Part shown: positions 37,126-56,369 of the stretch, piece after piece
How positions within the stretch are numbered: the stretch's first letter is position 1
How the letters are laid out: every line of letters starts with the position of its first letter
Assembly (NCBI RefSeq): GCF_003202205.1
Contig: NZ_PDOG01000002.1
Span: forward strand, 139,148-203,147
Source: Halomonas sp. LBP4
GTDB lineage: Bacteria > Pseudomonadota > Gammaproteobacteria > Pseudomonadales > Halomonadaceae
Reading direction: 5' to 3'
DNA: 64,000 nt
Notes under the pieces: generated by a model
The model's input: the letters and a program-made list of their open reading frames with translations, nothing else
Told to the model about the DNA's origin: nothing
Database searches by the model: none
Made by a program: the position numbers and the translations under genes

Positions 37126-40100
37126 ATGAACAGAGGTCTTCACCAGCCCGGCGAGTTCCGTGACAACTGCGGGTTCGGCCTGATCGCCCATATGGAAGGG
37201 CAGGCCAGTCACGACCTTCTCAAGACCGCCATCGAATCCCTGACCTGCATGACCCACCGCGGCGGCATCGCCGCCGACGGCAAGACCGGCGACGGCTGCG
37301 GCCTGCTGCTGAAGATGCCGGATGCCTTCATGCGCGAGGTGGCACAGGAGTCCCTCGGGGTCGAGCTGGGCAGCCGGTATGCGGTCGGCGCGGTCTTCCT
37401 GCCCGACGACGATGCCCGCGAGAGCCGCGGGCGCGAGACCCTGCAGGCCGAGCTCGAGGCCCGTGGCCTGAAGGTGCTGGGCTGGCGCGAGGTGCCGGTG
37501 GACCCGAGCGTCTGCGGCCCCATGGCCCTGGACTGCCTGCCGCGCATCCGCCAGCTGTTCGTCGAGCCGGGTGGCGAAGATGCCGGCAACTTCGACGTGG
37601 ATCTCTACATGGCCCGCCGGCGTGCCGAGCAGGCGCTGCGCGACGACGAGGACTTCTATGTCTGCTCGCTGTCGCCGGAGGTGGTCTCCTACAAGGGGCT
37701 GGTGATGCCGGTGGACCTGCCGGCCTTCTACCGCGACCTGGGGGACGAACGCCTGGAGACCGCCATCTGCGTCTTCCACCAGCGCTTCTCCACCAACACC
37801 GCACCGCGCTGGCCGCTGGCCCAGCCGTTCCGCCTGCTGGCCCACAACGGCGAGATCAACACCATCGAGGCCAACCGGGGCTGGGCGAACTCGCGCAAGG
37901 AGAACTTCGTCAACGAGCGGCTGCCCGACATCGCCGAGCTCGAGGAGATCGTCAATACCACCGGGTCCGACTCCTCGAGCATGGACAACATGCTCGAGGT
38001 GCTGCTGACCGGCGGCATGGAGCTGCACCGTGCCGTGCGCATGATGGTGCCCCCGGCCTGGCAGAACGTCGAGATCATGGACGGCGACCTGCGCGCCTTC
38101 TACGAGTACAACTCCATGCACATGGAGCCCTGGGACGGCCCGGCCGGGGTGGTGATGACCGATGGTCGCCAGGCGGTCTGCATGCTCGACCGCAACGGCC
38201 TGCGTCCGGCCCGCTGGGTGATCACCCGTAACGGCTACATCACCCTGGCGTCCGAGATCGGCACCTACGACTACCAGCCCGAGGACGTGGTTGCCAAGGG
38301 GCGCGTCGGCCCGGGCCAGATACTGGCCGTGGATACCGAGACCGGCGAGGTGCTGCACACCAGCGACATCGACGAACGCCTCAAGTCCGCCTATCCCTAC
38401 AAGCGCTGGCTGAAGCAGGAGGCCAACTACCTCGAGTCCGCGCTCACCGAACTCGCCAGCTTCCAGACCATGAGCGTCGATGCGCTGAACGTGCAGCAGA
38501 AGATGTTCCAGATCAGCTTCGAGGAGCGCGACCAGCTGCTGCGTCCGCTGGCCGAGAGTGGCCAGGAGGCGGTCGGCTCCATGGGCGACGACACCCCCAT
38601 GGCGGTGCTGTCGGGCAAGCAGCGGCTGCTCACCGACTACTTCCGCCAGAAGTTCGCCCAGGTCACCAACCCGGCCATCGACCCGCTGCGCGAAGCGATC
38701 GTGATGTCGCTGGAGACCTGCATCGGGCCCGAGCTCAACGTTTTCCAGGCGACCCCCGGCCACGCCCACCGCATCATCCTGACGACGCCGGTCCTCTCGC
38801 CGCGCAAGTTCTCCGCGCTGGTGGACCAGGACGATCCCGCCTTCGCCAGTCATGTCCTGTCGCTCGGCTATGACCCCGAGCAGACCGGCCTCAGGGGAGC
38901 GATCGTCGAGCTCTGTCGCCAGGCCGAGGCCGCGGTGCGCGACGGCAAGGTGGTCCTGGTGCTGTCGGATGCCAACCTCGCGCAGGGGCAGCTGCCGATC
39001 CACGCCGCCCTGGCCGTCGGTGCCGTGCACCACCACCTGGGTCGCCTGGCGCTGCGCCCGCGGGCCAATCTCGTGGTCGAGACCGGCTATGCCCGCGACG
39101 CCCACCAGATGGCGGTGCTGTTCGGGGTGGGCGCCACCGCCGTCTTCCCCTGGCTGGCCTACCAGGTCATGGCCGACATGCACCGCACCGGCGAGCTGGT
39201 CGGCAACCCGGCCGATGCCCGCGAGAATTACCGCAAGGGGTTGCAGAAGGGGCTGTTCAAGATCCTCTCCAAGATGGGCATCTCGACCCTGGCCTCCTAT
39301 CGCGGCTCCCAGCTGTTCGAGGCCGTGGGCCTTGCCTCCGAGGTGATGGAGCTGTGCTTCACCGGCATGGCCTCGCGCATCGAGGGCACCGGCTTCGCCG
39401 AGCTGCAGCTGCAGCAGGAGTGGCTCGCCCGCGATGCCTGGATTCCCCGCAAGGGCATCTCCCAGGGCGGCCTGGTCAAGTACGTGCACGGCCATGAGTA
39501 CCACGCCTACAACCCGGACGTGGTGATGGCCCTGCAGCAGGCCGTGCAGGAGGGCGACTACGCCAAGTGGAAGAAATTCGCGGCGCTGGTCAACGAGCGG
39601 GCGCCGGCCACCATTCGTGACCTGCTCAGGCTCAAGCCGGCCGCCGAGGCGGTGCCGCTCGACGAGGTCGAGGCGATCGAGGAGCTGATCCCGCGCTTCG
39701 ACAGCGCCGGCATGTCGCTGGGCGCATTGTCGCCGGAGGCCCACGAGGCCCTGGCCCAGGCCATGAACGAGGCCGGCGGTCGCTCGAATTCCGGCGAGGG
39801 CGGCGAGGATCCGGCCCGCTACGGCACCGTTCGCTCCTCCAAGATCAAGCAGATCGCCTCGGGGCGCTTCGGCGTCACCCCGGCCTACCTGGTCAACGCC
39901 GAGGTGCTGCAGATCAAGGTGGCCCAGGGCGCCAAGCCCGGCGAGGGTGGCCAGCTGCCCGGCGGCAAGGTCAATGACCTGATCGCCCGGCTGCGCTACT
40001 CGGTGCCCGGCGTGACCCTGATCTCGCCGCCGCCGCACCACGACATCTACTCCATCGAGGACCTGGCGCAGCTGATCTTCGACCTCAAGCAGGTCAACCC

Positions 40101-41574
40101 GGATGCCCAGGTGTCGGTGAAGCTGGTTTCCGAGCCCGGCATCGGCACCATCGCCACCGGCGTGGCCAAGGCCTATGCCGACCTGATCACCGTCTCCGGT
40201 TATGACGGCGGCACCGCGGCGAGCCCCTTGACCTCGATCAAGCATGCCGGCTCTCCCTGGGAGCTGGGCCTGCCCGAGGTACACCAGGCGCTGCGCATCA
40301 ACGGCCTGCGCGACAAGATTCGCCTGCAGACCGACGGTGGCCTGAAGACCGGCCTCGACGTGGTCAAGGCGGCGATCCTCGGCGCCGAGAGCTTCGGCTT
40401 CGGCACCGCGCCCATGGTGGCGCTGGGCTGCAAGTACCTGCGCATCTGTCACCTCAACAACTGCGCCACCGGCGTCGCTACCCAGCACGACTACCTGCGC
40501 GACGAGCACTTCCGCGGCACCGTCGACATGGTCAAGCACTACTTCCGCTTCATCGCCGAGGAGGTGCGCGAGCTGATGGCCATGCTGGGGGTGAGGAGGC
40601 TCACCGACCTGATCGGGCGCACCGACCTGCTCGAGGTGCTCGAGGGCATCACGCCGTCGCAGCGCAACCTCGACCTGACGCCGCTGCTCGCCAACGACTT
40701 CGTGCCCGAGGACGCCCCGCAGTTCTGTCGGGTCAGTCGCAATGTGCCCCATGACCCGGGTGCCAAGAACCAGGAGGTGCTCGAGGCGCTCAAGGATGCC
40801 ATCGAGTCGAAGTCCGGTGGCGAGTTCGCGTTCACCATCACCAACTGCGACCGCTCCGTGGCGGCGCTGACCTCCGGCGCCATCGCCAAGCGCTATGGCG
40901 AGGAGGGGCTCGAGGACGCGCCGATCACCGCGCGCTTCAAGGGCGTGGCCGGCCAGAGCTTCGGCGTGTGGAACGCCCGCGGCCTGCACCTCTACCTGGA
41001 GGGCGATGCCAACGACTACGTCGGCAAGGGCATGAACGGCGGCAAGGTGGTGATCGTGCCGCCGGCGGGCAGTCGGTTCGAGAGCCACCGGACGGCGATC
41101 ATCGGCAACACCTGCCTGTACGGCGCCACCGGCGGCAAGCTGTTCGCCGCGGGCACCGCCGGCGAGCGCTTCGGGGTGCGCAACTCCGGCGTCCATGCGG
41201 TGATCGAAGGAGCCGGCGACCACTGCTGCGAGTACATGACCGGCGGCATGATCTGCGTGCTCGGCGAGACCGGGGTCAACTTCGGTGCCGGCATGACCGG
41301 TGGCTTCGCCTACGTGCTCGACGAGGACCGCGCCTTCGTCGACAAGTACAACCATGAACTGGTGGAGATCCACCGAGTGAACACAGAGGCCATGGAGGCC
41401 TACCGGCGTCACCTGCGGGAGGTCGTCGAGGAGTTCGTCGCCGAGACCGGCTCTGCCCGGGGCCAGGCGATCCTCGAGGACTTCAGCGACTTCATTCGCC
41501 ACTTCTGGCTGGTGAAGCCCAAGGCAGCGAGCCTCAATGGCCTGCTCGCTGAATCCCGTCGGCGTCCCGAGTAA
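37126..41574 (+). CDS. gltB: Glutamate synthase (NADPH) large subunit
   Basis: Transfers the glutamine amide to 2-oxoglutarate. It has 1482 residues. The start at 37126 is preferred over the ATG at 37120 because GAGG lies 7 nt before it. A short propeptide (about 14 residues) precedes the catalytic Cys in [13 protein letters not shown]. The glutaminase domain covers about 15-430, then the central and FMN domains ([40 protein letters not shown]). The 3Fe-4S cysteines are in [19 protein letters not shown], and the C-terminal beta-helix GXG domain follows. It forms an operon with gltD (24-bp gap). The enzyme also makes glutamate, a useful osmolyte in halophiles, which is inference. Confidence 0.98.
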   Translation: MNRGLHQPGEFRDNCGFGLIAHMEGQASHDLLKTAIESLTCMTHRGGIAADGKTGDGCGLLLKMPDAFMREVAQESLGVELGSRYAVGAVFLPDDDARESRGRETLQAELEARGLKVLGWREVPVDPSVCGPMALDCLPRIRQLFVEPGGEDAGNFDVDLYMARRRAEQALRDDEDFYVCSLSPEVVSYKGLVMPVDLPAFYRDLGDERLETAICVFHQRFSTNTAPRWPLAQPFRLLAHNGEINTIEANRGWANSRKENFVNERLPDIAELEEIVNTTGSDSSSMDNMLEVLLTGGMELHRAVRMMVPPAWQNVEIMDGDLRAFYEYNSMHMEPWDGPAGVVMTDGRQAVCMLDRNGLRPARWVITRNGYITLASEIGTYDYQPEDVVAKGRVGPGQILAVDTETGEVLHTSDIDERLKSAYPYKRWLKQEANYLESALTELASFQTMSVDALNVQQKMFQISFEERDQLLRPLAESGQEAVGSMGDDTPMAVLSGKQRLLTDYFRQKFAQVTNPAIDPLREAIVMSLETCIGPELNVFQATPGHAHRIILTTPVLSPRKFSALVDQDDPAFASHVLSLGYDPEQTGLRGAIVELCRQAEAAVRDGKVVLVLSDANLAQGQLPIHAALAVGAVHHHLGRLALRPRANLVVETGYARDAHQMAVLFGVGATAVFPWLAYQVMADMHRTGELVGNPADARENYRKGLQKGLFKILSKMGISTLASYRGSQLFEAVGLASEVMELCFTGMASRIEGTGFAELQLQQEWLARDAWIPRKGISQGGLVKYVHGHEYHAYNPDVVMALQQAVQEGDYAKWKKFAALVNERAPATIRDLLRLKPAAEAVPLDEVEAIEELIPRFDSAGMSLGALSPEAHEALAQAMNEAGGRSNSGEGGEDPARYGTVRSSKIKQIASGRFGVTPAYLVNAEVLQIKVAQGAKPGEGGQLPGGKVNDLIARLRYSVPGVTLISPPPHHDIYSIEDLAQLIFDLKQVNPDAQVSVKLVSEPGIGTIATGVAKAYADLITVSGYDGGTAASPLTSIKHAGSPWELGLPEVHQALRINGLRDKIRLQTDGGLKTGLDVVKAAILGAESFGFGTAPMVALGCKYLRICHLNNCATGVATQHDYLRDEHFRGTVDMVKHYFRFIAEEVRELMAMLGVRRLTDLIGRTDLLEVLEGITPSQRNLDLTPLLANDFVPEDAPQFCRVSRNVPHDPGAKNQEVLEALKDAIESKSGGEFAFTITNCDRSVAALTSGAIAKRYGEEGLEDAPITARFKGVAGQSFGVWNARGLHLYLEGDANDYVGKGMNGGKVVIVPPAGSRFESHRTAIIGNTCLYGATGGKLFAAGTAGERFGVRNSGVHAVIEGAGDHCCEYMTGGMICVLGETGVNFGAGMTGGFAYVLDEDRAFVDKYNHELVEIHRVNTEAMEAYRRHLREVVEEFVAETGSARGQAILEDFSDFIRHFWLVKPKAASLNGLLAESRRRPE

Positions 41575-43017
<1,443 letters not shown>

Positions 43018-43066
43018 GCAGCGGGCAACGGGCTTCGGGCAGCGAGCCGTTCGGAAATATCATGCT

Positions 43067-43129
43067 GCTCGAAGCTCGAAGCTCGAAGCTCGAAGCTCGA
43101 AGCTCGAAGCTCGAAGCTCGAAGCTCGAG
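43067..43129 (+). repeat. Tandem heptanucleotide array GCTCGAA x8
   Basis: Eight perfect head-to-tail copies of GCTCGAA (43067-43122) and one degenerate GCTCGAG. It is the most regular of the four heptamer arrays in this window and the likeliest to vary in copy number. Confidence 0.95.
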
Positions 43130-43158
43130 CGCGATGGCTCCACCAAGGGTGAGCGGCG

Positions 43159-43361
43159 CCGGGGACGGGTCGGAGCGGAGGTCCTTTTCCAGGGGTGAGG
43201 CGGAAGGAGAAGAACATCCGGTGGATGTTCTTCCCGCCGAACGGGTTGGCCATGGATGGCCAACCCTGGTCCTGCAAGCGGAGCAGGATGCGAGAGCGCC
43301 GCAGGGAAAAGGTAGCGCCCAGGGAGGGGTTCACAGCGCCTCCGCGAAGACCTGTCGCCGG
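43159..43361 (-). repeat. Palindromic intergenic repeat, copy 4 (203 bp, minus orientation)
   Basis: Same family as 1609-1703, inverted. Read on the minus strand it starts CCGGCGACAGGTC (43361 leftwards) and ends CCCGTCCCCGG. The inner arms are GCGGAGG/CCTCCGC as in copy 3. The interior holds perfect hairpins AAGAACATCC-ggt-GGATGTTCTT (43210-43232), GGGTTGGCCA-tgga-TGGCCAACCC (43243-43266), and TCCTGC/GCAGGA. Confidence 0.85.
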
Positions 43362-43368
43362 AACAGCC

Positions 43369-43556
43369 GCGGGTGCTGGCCACCGGAGCAACGCTGGCAG
43401 ACTCACGACGCACAAGGACGAAACCCTGACATCTCGCTTGCGACTTGCGCGTCGGGCCGGAACAACGTCCTTCTTGCCGGCCCTCGATCGACATCCCTGT
43501 CGATCGCCGCTAGCCGCTTCGCTCTCTGTCAGCATCCTTGCGAAGTCGCTTCGCTA
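43369..43556. repeat. Hairpin-rich palindromic block upstream of pyrG
   Basis: It contains GGGCCGG/CCGGCCC (43454-43483), CGATCGACA-tccc-TGTCGATCG (43485-43506), and GCTAGC arms further right. The tccc-type hairpin tip is shared with the other intergenic elements here, but the block as a whole is different from them. No coding potential. Confidence 0.55.
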
Positions 43557-43598
43557 GCCAGCCCTGCTCCTGTATGGCCTCCTCTGGCCTGGCCAAAA

Positions 43599-43627
43599 TT
43601 GAGCCATTGGTCGTATTCTGCTAGTCT
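43599..43627 (+). promoter_or_regulatory. pyrG promoter
   Basis: TTGAGC (43599-43604) and TAGTCT (43622-43627) with a 17-bp spacer, about 55 bp before the pyrG ATG. Confidence 0.5.
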
Positions 43628-43667
43628 GTCGTCCCATCCTGGCGCGGTTTCCTGCCACGCCTCATGA

Positions 43668-46216
<2,549 letters not shown>

Positions 46217-46234
46217 CACGCTTCTTCACGCTGA

Positions 46235-47548
<1,314 letters not shown>

Positions 47549-47578
47549 TCGAACGCTGTTGTCTTTTGCCTGATCTTT

Positions 47579-47596
47579 TGTAGGAAATTGCCTACA
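47579..47596. promoter_or_regulatory. GacA-box-like upstream activating sequence
   Basis: TGTAGG-AAATTG-CCTACA is an 18-bp palindrome with exactly the spacing of the GacA/UvrY consensus TGTAAG-N6-CTTACA and one change per half. It stands about 190 bp upstream of the predicted start of the GGA-rich RNA, just after the eno stop codon. Confidence 0.7.
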
Positions 47597-47630
47597 TAGA
47601 GCCGAAGAGATTCGCTCGTTACGCCTGTCG

Positions 47631-47661
47631 AAGACCGATACCTTCCGGTGTCGGTCTTTTT
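47631..47661 (+). terminator. Rho-independent terminator of eno
   Basis: AAGACCGATACC (47631-47642) pairs with GGTGTCGGTCTT (47647-47658) over 12 bp with one G-T pair, TTCC loop and a T-run. Confidence 0.9.
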
Positions 47662-47744
47662 ATGTTGTTGATTATATTGGTTTTATTTGGCCTCACCCGA
47701 GCCGGCTTGCGCTGGCTCGCGAAAGATGCGCGGCCGGGGGAGGG

Positions 47745-47772
47745 TTGTGCTGCAGCGCAGGGCTGCCACAAT
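47745..47772 (+). promoter_or_regulatory. Promoter of the GGA-rich regulatory RNA
   Basis: TTGTGC (47745-47750) and CACAAT (47767-47772) are 16 bp apart. Transcription would start near 47779, just at the first GGA motif. Confidence 0.45.
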
Positions 47773-47778
47773 GGTCAC

Positions 47779-47949
47779 GGGACAAGGGAGAACGGCAAGG
47801 TTCTCTCGGCAGGATGCAACGGGATGCAAGTGTGGTGCGCCTGGTGCGACAGGAAGCCGCTTCCGGGCAGGGAAGGCGCCACAGGAGTCGGGCGGAGGGA
47901 ACCGCCCAAGGATTGGCTGGGAGCGGGCGGCTTGCGGGCCGCCTTTTTG
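47779..47949 (+). ncRNA. rsmZ: RsmZ/CsrB-type CsrA-sequestering RNA
   Basis: A predicted transcript of about 170 nt that would titrate CsrA (encoded at 57826). It carries about eleven GGA motifs. Two are presented in the hexaloop form that CsrA prefers: TGCA-ACGGGA-TGCA (about 47817-47830) and GGGCGG-AGGGAA-CCGCCC (about 47890-47907). It ends in a terminator GGCGGC-ttgcgg-GCCGCC followed by TTTTT (47926-47948). A GacA-type box lies upstream. In pseudomonads rsmZ lies next to fdxA, which is the next gene here. The exact 5' end is predicted. It could be another member of the Csr/Rsm RNA class. Confidence 0.8.
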
Positions 47950-47979
47950 CCTGGTGTTCTCCTTCTTCGCTCAAGGCAG

Positions 47980-48017
47980 AAACGACGCCGCCGAATGTCG
48001 CGAGACATTCGGCGGCG
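47980..48017 (-). terminator. Terminator of fdxA
   Basis: A perfect 14-bp stem between 47986-47999 and 48004-48017 (arms CGCCGCCGAATGTC and complement) with a 4-nt loop, followed on the minus strand by TCGTTTC. It also separates fdxA from the convergent regulatory RNA. Confidence 0.75.
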
Positions 48018-48042
48018 GCGTTTGCGTGCCAGGCGACCGGGA

Positions 48043-48366
48043 TCAGCGTTCGAGCTGCTCGAGCTTGTCCGGCTTGCCGTCCCACTCCTCGGCGTCGGGC
48101 AGCGGGTCCTTCTTCTCGGTGATGTTCGGCCACACCTCCGCCAGCTCGGCGTTGATCTCGATGAACGGCTCCTGGCCCTCGGGCAGCTCGTCCTCCGAGA
48201 AGATCGCCTCGGCGGGGCATTCGGGCTCGCACAGGGCGCAATCGATGCACTCGTCGGGGTGGATCACCAGGAAGTTGGGGCCTTCATAGAAGCAGTCCAC
48301 CGGGCAGACCTCGACACAGTCGGTGTACTTGCACTTGATGCAGTTCTCGGTGACGACGAATGTCAT
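48043..48366 (-). CDS. fdxA: Seven-iron ferredoxin FdxA
   Basis: Small electron carrier with one 3Fe-4S and one 4Fe-4S cluster. It has 107 residues. Cysteine pattern [18 protein letters not shown] (about 9-26) and [12 protein letters not shown] (about 40-51) matches the Azotobacter FdI/FdxA type, and the usual acidic C-terminal extension ([23 protein letters not shown]) is present. The physiological partner is unknown. It lies downstream of mutS in the same orientation and converges on the regulatory RNA. Confidence 0.97.
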   Translation of the reverse strand: MTFVVTENCIKCKYTDCVEVCPVDCFYEGPNFLVIHPDECIDCALCEPECPAEAIFSEDELPEGQEPFIEINAELAEVWPNITEKKDPLPDAEEWDGKPDKLEQLER

Positions 48367-48427
48367 GTCAGTCTCCCTCCCTCGGGCCGGGGTCGCCCGC
48401 GGCCGGTAATGAGTAACTCAGGAATGG

Positions 48428-48451
48428 TTATAAGAGGAGTGGTTCTTATAA
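48428..48451. promoter_or_regulatory. AT-rich inverted repeat upstream of fdxA
   Basis: TTATAAGA (48428-48435) and TCTTATAA (48444-48451) are perfect inverted arms with an 8-bp centre, 62-85 bp before the fdxA start and in contrast to the GC-rich surroundings. It may be an operator or promoter element. It does not match an FNR/Anr box. Confidence 0.45.
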
Positions 48452-48529
48452 TCCTGATAATTTGATCGGGCCATTCTAGTCGTGGCGCGGGCTTTCCCGC
48501 AAGCGTGCCCCGCTGCCATTGTCGGTCAT

Positions 48530-51109
48530 TCATACCGTCCCCTTCCAGCGATAGAGCAGCTCCAGCGCCTGCCGTGGCGTCAGGTCGTCCACGGCCAGGC
48601 CGTCGAGCTCCTCCACCAGCGGGTGGGGAGCGCTGGCGAAGAGGTCGGTCTGCTGCGGTACGCCGGGCCCGTCCGTTGCGGAGGCGAGCTGGCGGCTGCC
48701 CTGGTCGATCTCCTGCTGCTCGAGCAGGCTGAGCTTCTCCCGGGCGCGGGCGATCACCGCGGGTGGGACGCCGGCGAGTTGCGCCACCTGCAGGCCGTAA
48801 CTCTGGCTGGCCGGTCCCTCTTCCACCCGGTGCATGAAGACGATGCCATCCCTGTGCTCCGCCGCCGTCAGGTGCACGTTGGCCACGCTCCCGGCCTGGT
48901 CGGCCAGCGCCGTCATCTCGAAGTAGTGGGTGGCGAACAGCGTGAAGGCCCGCGAGCGGGTCAGGTGCTCGGCGCTGGCCCAGGCCAGCGACAGGCCGTC
49001 GAAGGTGCTGGTGCCGCGACCGATCTCGTCCATCAGCACCAGGCTGTGGTCGGTGGCGTTGTGCAGGATGCTGGCGGTCTCGGTCATCTCCACCATGAAG
49101 GTGGAGCGCCCGCCGGCGAGGTCGTCGGAGGAGCCGATGCGGGTGAAGATGCGGTCGACCGGGCCGATCTCCGCCGCGTCCGCCGGCACGAAGCTGCCGG
49201 TGTGGGCGAGCAGGGTGATCAGCGCGGCCTGGCGCATGTAGGTCGACTTGCCGCCCATGTTGGGCCCGGTGATGACCAGCATCCGCCGCGTGTCATCCAT
49301 CACCAGGTCGTTGGGCACGAAGGGCGTCTCGCTGACCTGCTCCACCACCGGATGACGGCCGCCGCGAATGCTGATGCCGGGGGTCTCGAGCAGTTGAGGG
49401 CGCGAGAAGTCCAGCGCCTGGGCGCGTTCGGCGAAGGCGCACAGCACGTCCAGCGCCGCCAGGGCACGGCCGGTGGCCTGCAGCGCATCGAGGTCGGCGT
49501 TGAGGGTGTCGAGCAGGCCGTCGTAGAGCAGCTTCTCCCGGGCCAGGGCGCGAGACTTCGCCGACAGCGCCTTGTCCTCGAACTCCTTGAGCTCGGGGAT
49601 GATGAAACGCTCGGCGTTCTTCAGGGTCTGGCGGCGGACATAGTCCGCCGGGGCGTCGCGGGCCTGGGCGCGGGGAATCTCGATGTAGTAGCCATGGACC
49701 CGGTTGTAGCCGACCTTGAGCCCGGGCAGGCCGGTGCGTTCCCGCTCGCGGGTCTCGAGCCGGACCAGGTAGTCGCCGGCGTGCTCGGCGAGCCCGCGGT
49801 GCTCGTCGAGCTCGGCGTCGAAGCCCTCGGCGATCACCCCGCCGTCGCGGATGACCACCGGTGGGTTCTCGACCAGGGCGCGGGTCAGGGTGTCGGCCAG
49901 CGCGGGGTAGGGGCGAATGTGCCGGCGCAGCTCGTCGAGGGCCGTGCCCTCGCTGTAGACGGCGAGTTCCCGCTCCAGCCCGGGCAGGGCCGCGAGGGCG
50001 TCGCGCAACCGGGCGAGATCCCGCGGGCGGGCGCTGTAGAGCGCGACCCGCGCCAGGATGCGCTCCATGTCGCCGATCGCCTTGAGTGCCTCGCGCAGCG
50101 CCACGAAGCCCTCGACGTCGAGCAGCAGGGCCACCGCCGCCTGGCGCGCCGCGACCTGGTCCCGGTCACGCAGCGGCCGGTTGAGCCAGCGCTTGAGCAG
50201 CCGCGAGCCCATGGCGGTGGCGGTGGTATCGAGCACGCTGGCCAGGGTGTTGTCGGCGGTGCCGCCGAGGTTGGTGTCGATCTCCAGGTTGCGGCGGCTG
50301 GCGGCATCGATCACCACGGCATCGTCGCGGCTCTCCACGCCGATGGCGGTGACATGGGGCAGTCGCGAGCGCTGGGTGTCGCGGGCGTAGTCGATCAGCA
50401 CCCCGGCGGCGGTCAGTGCCGCTTCCAGGTGGGCACAGCCGAAGCCGCGCAGGTCCTGGACCTGGAACTGGTCGCACAGGGTTCGGCTGGCGCTCTCCAG
50501 GTCGAACAGCCAGTCGCTCTGGCGACGCAGGCCGCGGCGCCCGTCGAGGCCCGGCGGCAGCGCCAGGCCCTCGGGGACCAGCAGCTCGGCCGGGTCCAGG
50601 CGCTGGAGCTCGGCCAGCATCTCGCCCTCGCCCTCGACTTCCAGCACGCTGAAGCGGCCGCTGGAGAGCTCCAGCCAGGCCAGCCCCCAGCATTCGCCTC
50701 GCGGATGCAGGGCGACCAGCAGGTTGTCGCGGCGGGCGTCGAGCAGCGCCTCGTCGTAGAGGGTCCCCGGGGTGACGATGCGCACCACGCGGCGCTCCAC
50801 CGGTCCCTTGCTGGTCGCCGGATCGCCGATCTGCTCGCAGATCGCCACCGACTCGCCGGCGGCCACCAGGCGGGCCAGGTAGCCTTCGGCGCTGTGGTAG
50901 GGGACCCCGGCCATGGGAATCGGCTTGCCGGCGGACTGGCCGCGCTGGGTCAGGGTGATGTCGAGCAGGGACGCGGCGCGCCTGGCGTCGTCGAAGAACA
51001 GCTCGTAGAAGTCGCCCATGCGGTAGAAGAGCAGCACGTCCGGATGCTCGCGCTTGATCTTGAGGTACTGGGCCATCATCGGCGTATGCTGGGCGCTGGC
51101 CTGGGACAT
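48530..51109 (-). CDS. mutS: DNA mismatch repair protein MutS
   Basis: Recognises mismatches and starts repair with MutL. It has 859 residues from the ATG at 51109 ([19 protein letters not shown]), chosen because homologues begin here and AGGAA lies upstream. The mismatch-reading Phe-X-Glu is in [17 protein letters not shown] (about 30-46). Walker A is [15 protein letters not shown] (about 612-626), Walker B/signature [21 protein letters not shown]. It diverges from pncC-recA. fdxA is downstream on the same strand. Confidence 0.98.
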   Translation of the reverse strand: MSQASAQHTPMMAQYLKIKREHPDVLLFYRMGDFYELFFDDARRAASLLDITLTQRGQSAGKPIPMAGVPYHSAEGYLARLVAAGESVAICEQIGDPATSKGPVERRVVRIVTPGTLYDEALLDARRDNLLVALHPRGECWGLAWLELSSGRFSVLEVEGEGEMLAELQRLDPAELLVPEGLALPPGLDGRRGLRRQSDWLFDLESASRTLCDQFQVQDLRGFGCAHLEAALTAAGVLIDYARDTQRSRLPHVTAIGVESRDDAVVIDAASRRNLEIDTNLGGTADNTLASVLDTTATAMGSRLLKRWLNRPLRDRDQVAARQAAVALLLDVEGFVALREALKAIGDMERILARVALYSARPRDLARLRDALAALPGLERELAVYSEGTALDELRRHIRPYPALADTLTRALVENPPVVIRDGGVIAEGFDAELDEHRGLAEHAGDYLVRLETRERERTGLPGLKVGYNRVHGYYIEIPRAQARDAPADYVRRQTLKNAERFIIPELKEFEDKALSAKSRALAREKLLYDGLLDTLNADLDALQATGRALAALDVLCAFAERAQALDFSRPQLLETPGISIRGGRHPVVEQVSETPFVPNDLVMDDTRRMLVITGPNMGGKSTYMRQAALITLLAHTGSFVPADAAEIGPVDRIFTRIGSSDDLAGGRSTFMVEMTETASILHNATDHSLVLMDEIGRGTSTFDGLSLAWASAEHLTRSRAFTLFATHYFEMTALADQAGSVANVHLTAAEHRDGIVFMHRVEEGPASQSYGLQVAQLAGVPPAVIARAREKLSLLEQQEIDQGSRQLASATDGPGVPQQTDLFASAPHPLVEELDGLAVDDLTPRQALELLYRWKGTV

Positions 51110-51236
51110 GGGGTTCCTGTGATACTCCGTCGGGTTCCGTGGGGCCGCGGCAGCGTGGTGTGCCGCAGCCTGCATGTCGCGAACAAAGGCAGTATTGTAC
51201 GGAAAAGTCGACGCAAATTCCTTCAGGAGCGATGCG

Positions 51237-51749
51237 ATGTCCCACAGTGCCGCCAGCCTGGCCAATCTCGACCTGACGCTGCTCGCCGAACGCCTGGGGC
51301 GGTCCTGCCGCGAGCGTGGCGTGACGGTGACGGCCGCCGAATCCTGCACCGGCGGCGGGGTGGCCAGCGCCATCACCGCGGTGGCCGGCAGCTCCGACTG
51401 GTTCGAGACCGGCTATGTGACCTATGCCAACGGCGCCAAGACCCGCCTGCTGGGGGTCCCGGAAGCGACCCTCACGGAGCACGGCGCGGTCAGTCGCGAG
51501 GTGGTCGAGGCCATGGTCGCCGGCGCCTGCCGCGACAGCGGCGCGGACCTCGGCGTGGCGATCAGCGGGGTGGCCGGCCCGGGGGGCGGCAGCCCCGAGA
51601 AGCCGGTGGGCACCGTCTGGCTGGCCTGGGGCGACGGCGAGCACCAGCAGGCGGTCCGTCGCCACTTTCCCGGCGATCGTCGCGCGGTGCGCGAGCAGGC
51701 GGTGCACGAGGCCCTGGTCGGCTTGATTCGGCAGCTGGAGCGCGACTGA
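51237..51749 (+). CDS. pncC: Nicotinamide-nucleotide amidohydrolase PncC (CinA C-terminal family)
   Basis: Deamidates NMN in pyridine nucleotide recycling. It has 170 residues from the ATG at 51237, with AGGAGC 6 nt upstream. The family core [37 protein letters not shown] (about 31-67) and [23 protein letters not shown] (about 104-126) is intact. It is the stand-alone C-terminal domain without the N-terminal CinA part. It sits just upstream of recA, the common order. Confidence 0.96.
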   Translation: MSHSAASLANLDLTLLAERLGRSCRERGVTVTAAESCTGGGVASAITAVAGSSDWFETGYVTYANGAKTRLLGVPEATLTEHGAVSREVVEAMVAGACRDSGADLGVAISGVAGPGGGSPEKPVGTVWLAWGDGEHQQAVRRHFPGDRRAVREQAVHEALVGLIRQLERD

Positions 51750-51797
51750 CGCGCCCCCGTCGCCGATGCTGGCCGAGCGAGGTTTTTTTCGCCATAC

Positions 51798-51817
51798 TAC
51801 TGTGCAGTCATACAGTA
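51798..51817. promoter_or_regulatory. LexA-binding SOS box of recA
   Basis: TACTGTGCAGTCATACAGTA: CTGT-N8-ACAG with the flanking TA on both sides, 46 bp before the recA ATG. Perfect in all consensus positions of the gammaproteobacterial SOS box. Confidence 0.95.
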
Positions 51818-51862
51818 CCCAATCCATTTCTCTCGTTTCATTCCATTGCCAGGAGACCCGTG

Positions 51863-52927
<1,065 letters not shown>

Positions 52928-52930
52928 ACG

Positions 52931-53425
52931 ATGCCCGACCAGCCAGCCCCCGGTCGCGACGCGACCCCCCGGGACGATGCCATCCGCCTGCTGGCGCGGC
53001 GCGAGTACTCCCGCGCCGAGCTGCTCGAGCGGCTGTCTGCCCGCGGCCATGAAGCGGCCGACATCCAGGCCTGCCTCGACGCTCTGGCCGAGCAGGGGCT
53101 GCAGTCCGACGCCCGCTTCGCCGAGAGCTTCCTGCGCTCGCGGATCGCTCGAGGGCAGGGTCCGCTGAAGATCCGCGCCGAGCTCGAGCGGCGCGGCATC
53201 GATCGCGAGCGGATCCGTGACGCCTTCGCCGAACTCGAGGGCCAGGGCGAGGCCGACTGGTTCGCCCTGGCCCGTGAGGCCCTGGCGCGGCGCTTCACCG
53301 GCCCCGGCGACACCCCTCGCGAGCGTGCCCGCCGCGAGCGCTTCCTGGCCGGCCGCGGGTTCGCGTTCGACCAGCTGCGCCACGCCCTGGCCCACGCCTG
53401 GGACGAAGCGCCTGAACAGGGCTAG
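52931..53425 (+). CDS. recX: Regulatory protein RecX
   Basis: Inhibitor of RecA filament growth. It has 164 residues made of three-helix repeats. Characteristic blocks are AIRLLARREYSRAELLERLSARGHE (about 17-41), LDALAEQGLQSDARFAESFLRSRIARGQGPLKIRAELERRGI (about 50-91), and a C-terminal RERFLAGRGFAFDQLRHALAHAW. It starts 3 bp after recA, with overlapping signals, so its expression probably depends on read-through from the SOS-controlled recA transcript. Confidence 0.96.
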   Translation: MPDQPAPGRDATPRDDAIRLLARREYSRAELLERLSARGHEAADIQACLDALAEQGLQSDARFAESFLRSRIARGQGPLKIRAELERRGIDRERIRDAFAELEGQGEADWFALAREALARRFTGPGDTPRERARRERFLAGRGFAFDQLRHALAHAWDEAPEQG

Positions 53426-53440
53426 TCTAACCGCGGGGCG

Positions 53441-53462
53441 CCGGGGGCGGGCCTGCCCCCGG
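53441..53462 (+). terminator. Hairpin after recX
   Basis: CCGGGGGC (53441-53448) and GCCCCCGG (53455-53462) form a perfect 8-bp stem with a 6-nt loop. No T-run follows, so it is a stem-only candidate. Confidence 0.35.
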
Positions 53463-53651
53463 ATCAGCCCCGAAGTCAGCCCCGCGTGGTGCAGTCAGCG
53501 GCGCCCCTTCAGTCGCTTGACAACTGCGGTATAATAGCTCCCTTTGCGAAAGCCCGGGTGGCGCGAGCAGCGCGCGCCGGCGCGGCGTTTCCGGCTCTCG
53601 CCGGACTCCCGCCTGCCCGCCGGGTCACCATGCCATCGCCACGGATACCCC

Positions 53652-56264
<2,613 letters not shown>

Positions 56265-56369
56265 CCGCTTTCCCAGGGCCGGTGGCAGCGATGCCCCGGC
56301 CCTGGCCACATTCATCCACCTTTCACTCATCCGGGCGCTACCCGCTCGACCTACGAGGGAAAACGGCAT

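Noticed and set aside
37081..41502. Very long open frame on the strand opposite gltB
   Set aside because: A shadow of GC-rich codon use. Composition is Leu/Gly/His/Arg-rich with no family pattern, while gltB on the plus strand is unmistakable.
43018..43667. Open frames spanning the gltD-pyrG gap as a repeat-containing protein
   Set aside because: They arise because a 7-bp array lacks stops in the relevant frames. There is no ribosome site, and the rest is palindromic repeat sequence.
48482..51862. Long plus-strand open frame running into recA
   Set aside because: It lies antisense to mutS and only joins recA in frame by chance. RecA starts at 51863 with a ribosome site and SOS box.
53517..53535. 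TTGACA and TATAAT upstream of alaS as a promoter pair
   Set aside because: Both hexamers are perfect, but only 7 bp separate them. TATAAT may serve with a weaker -35 near 53507, but the pair as such cannot work.
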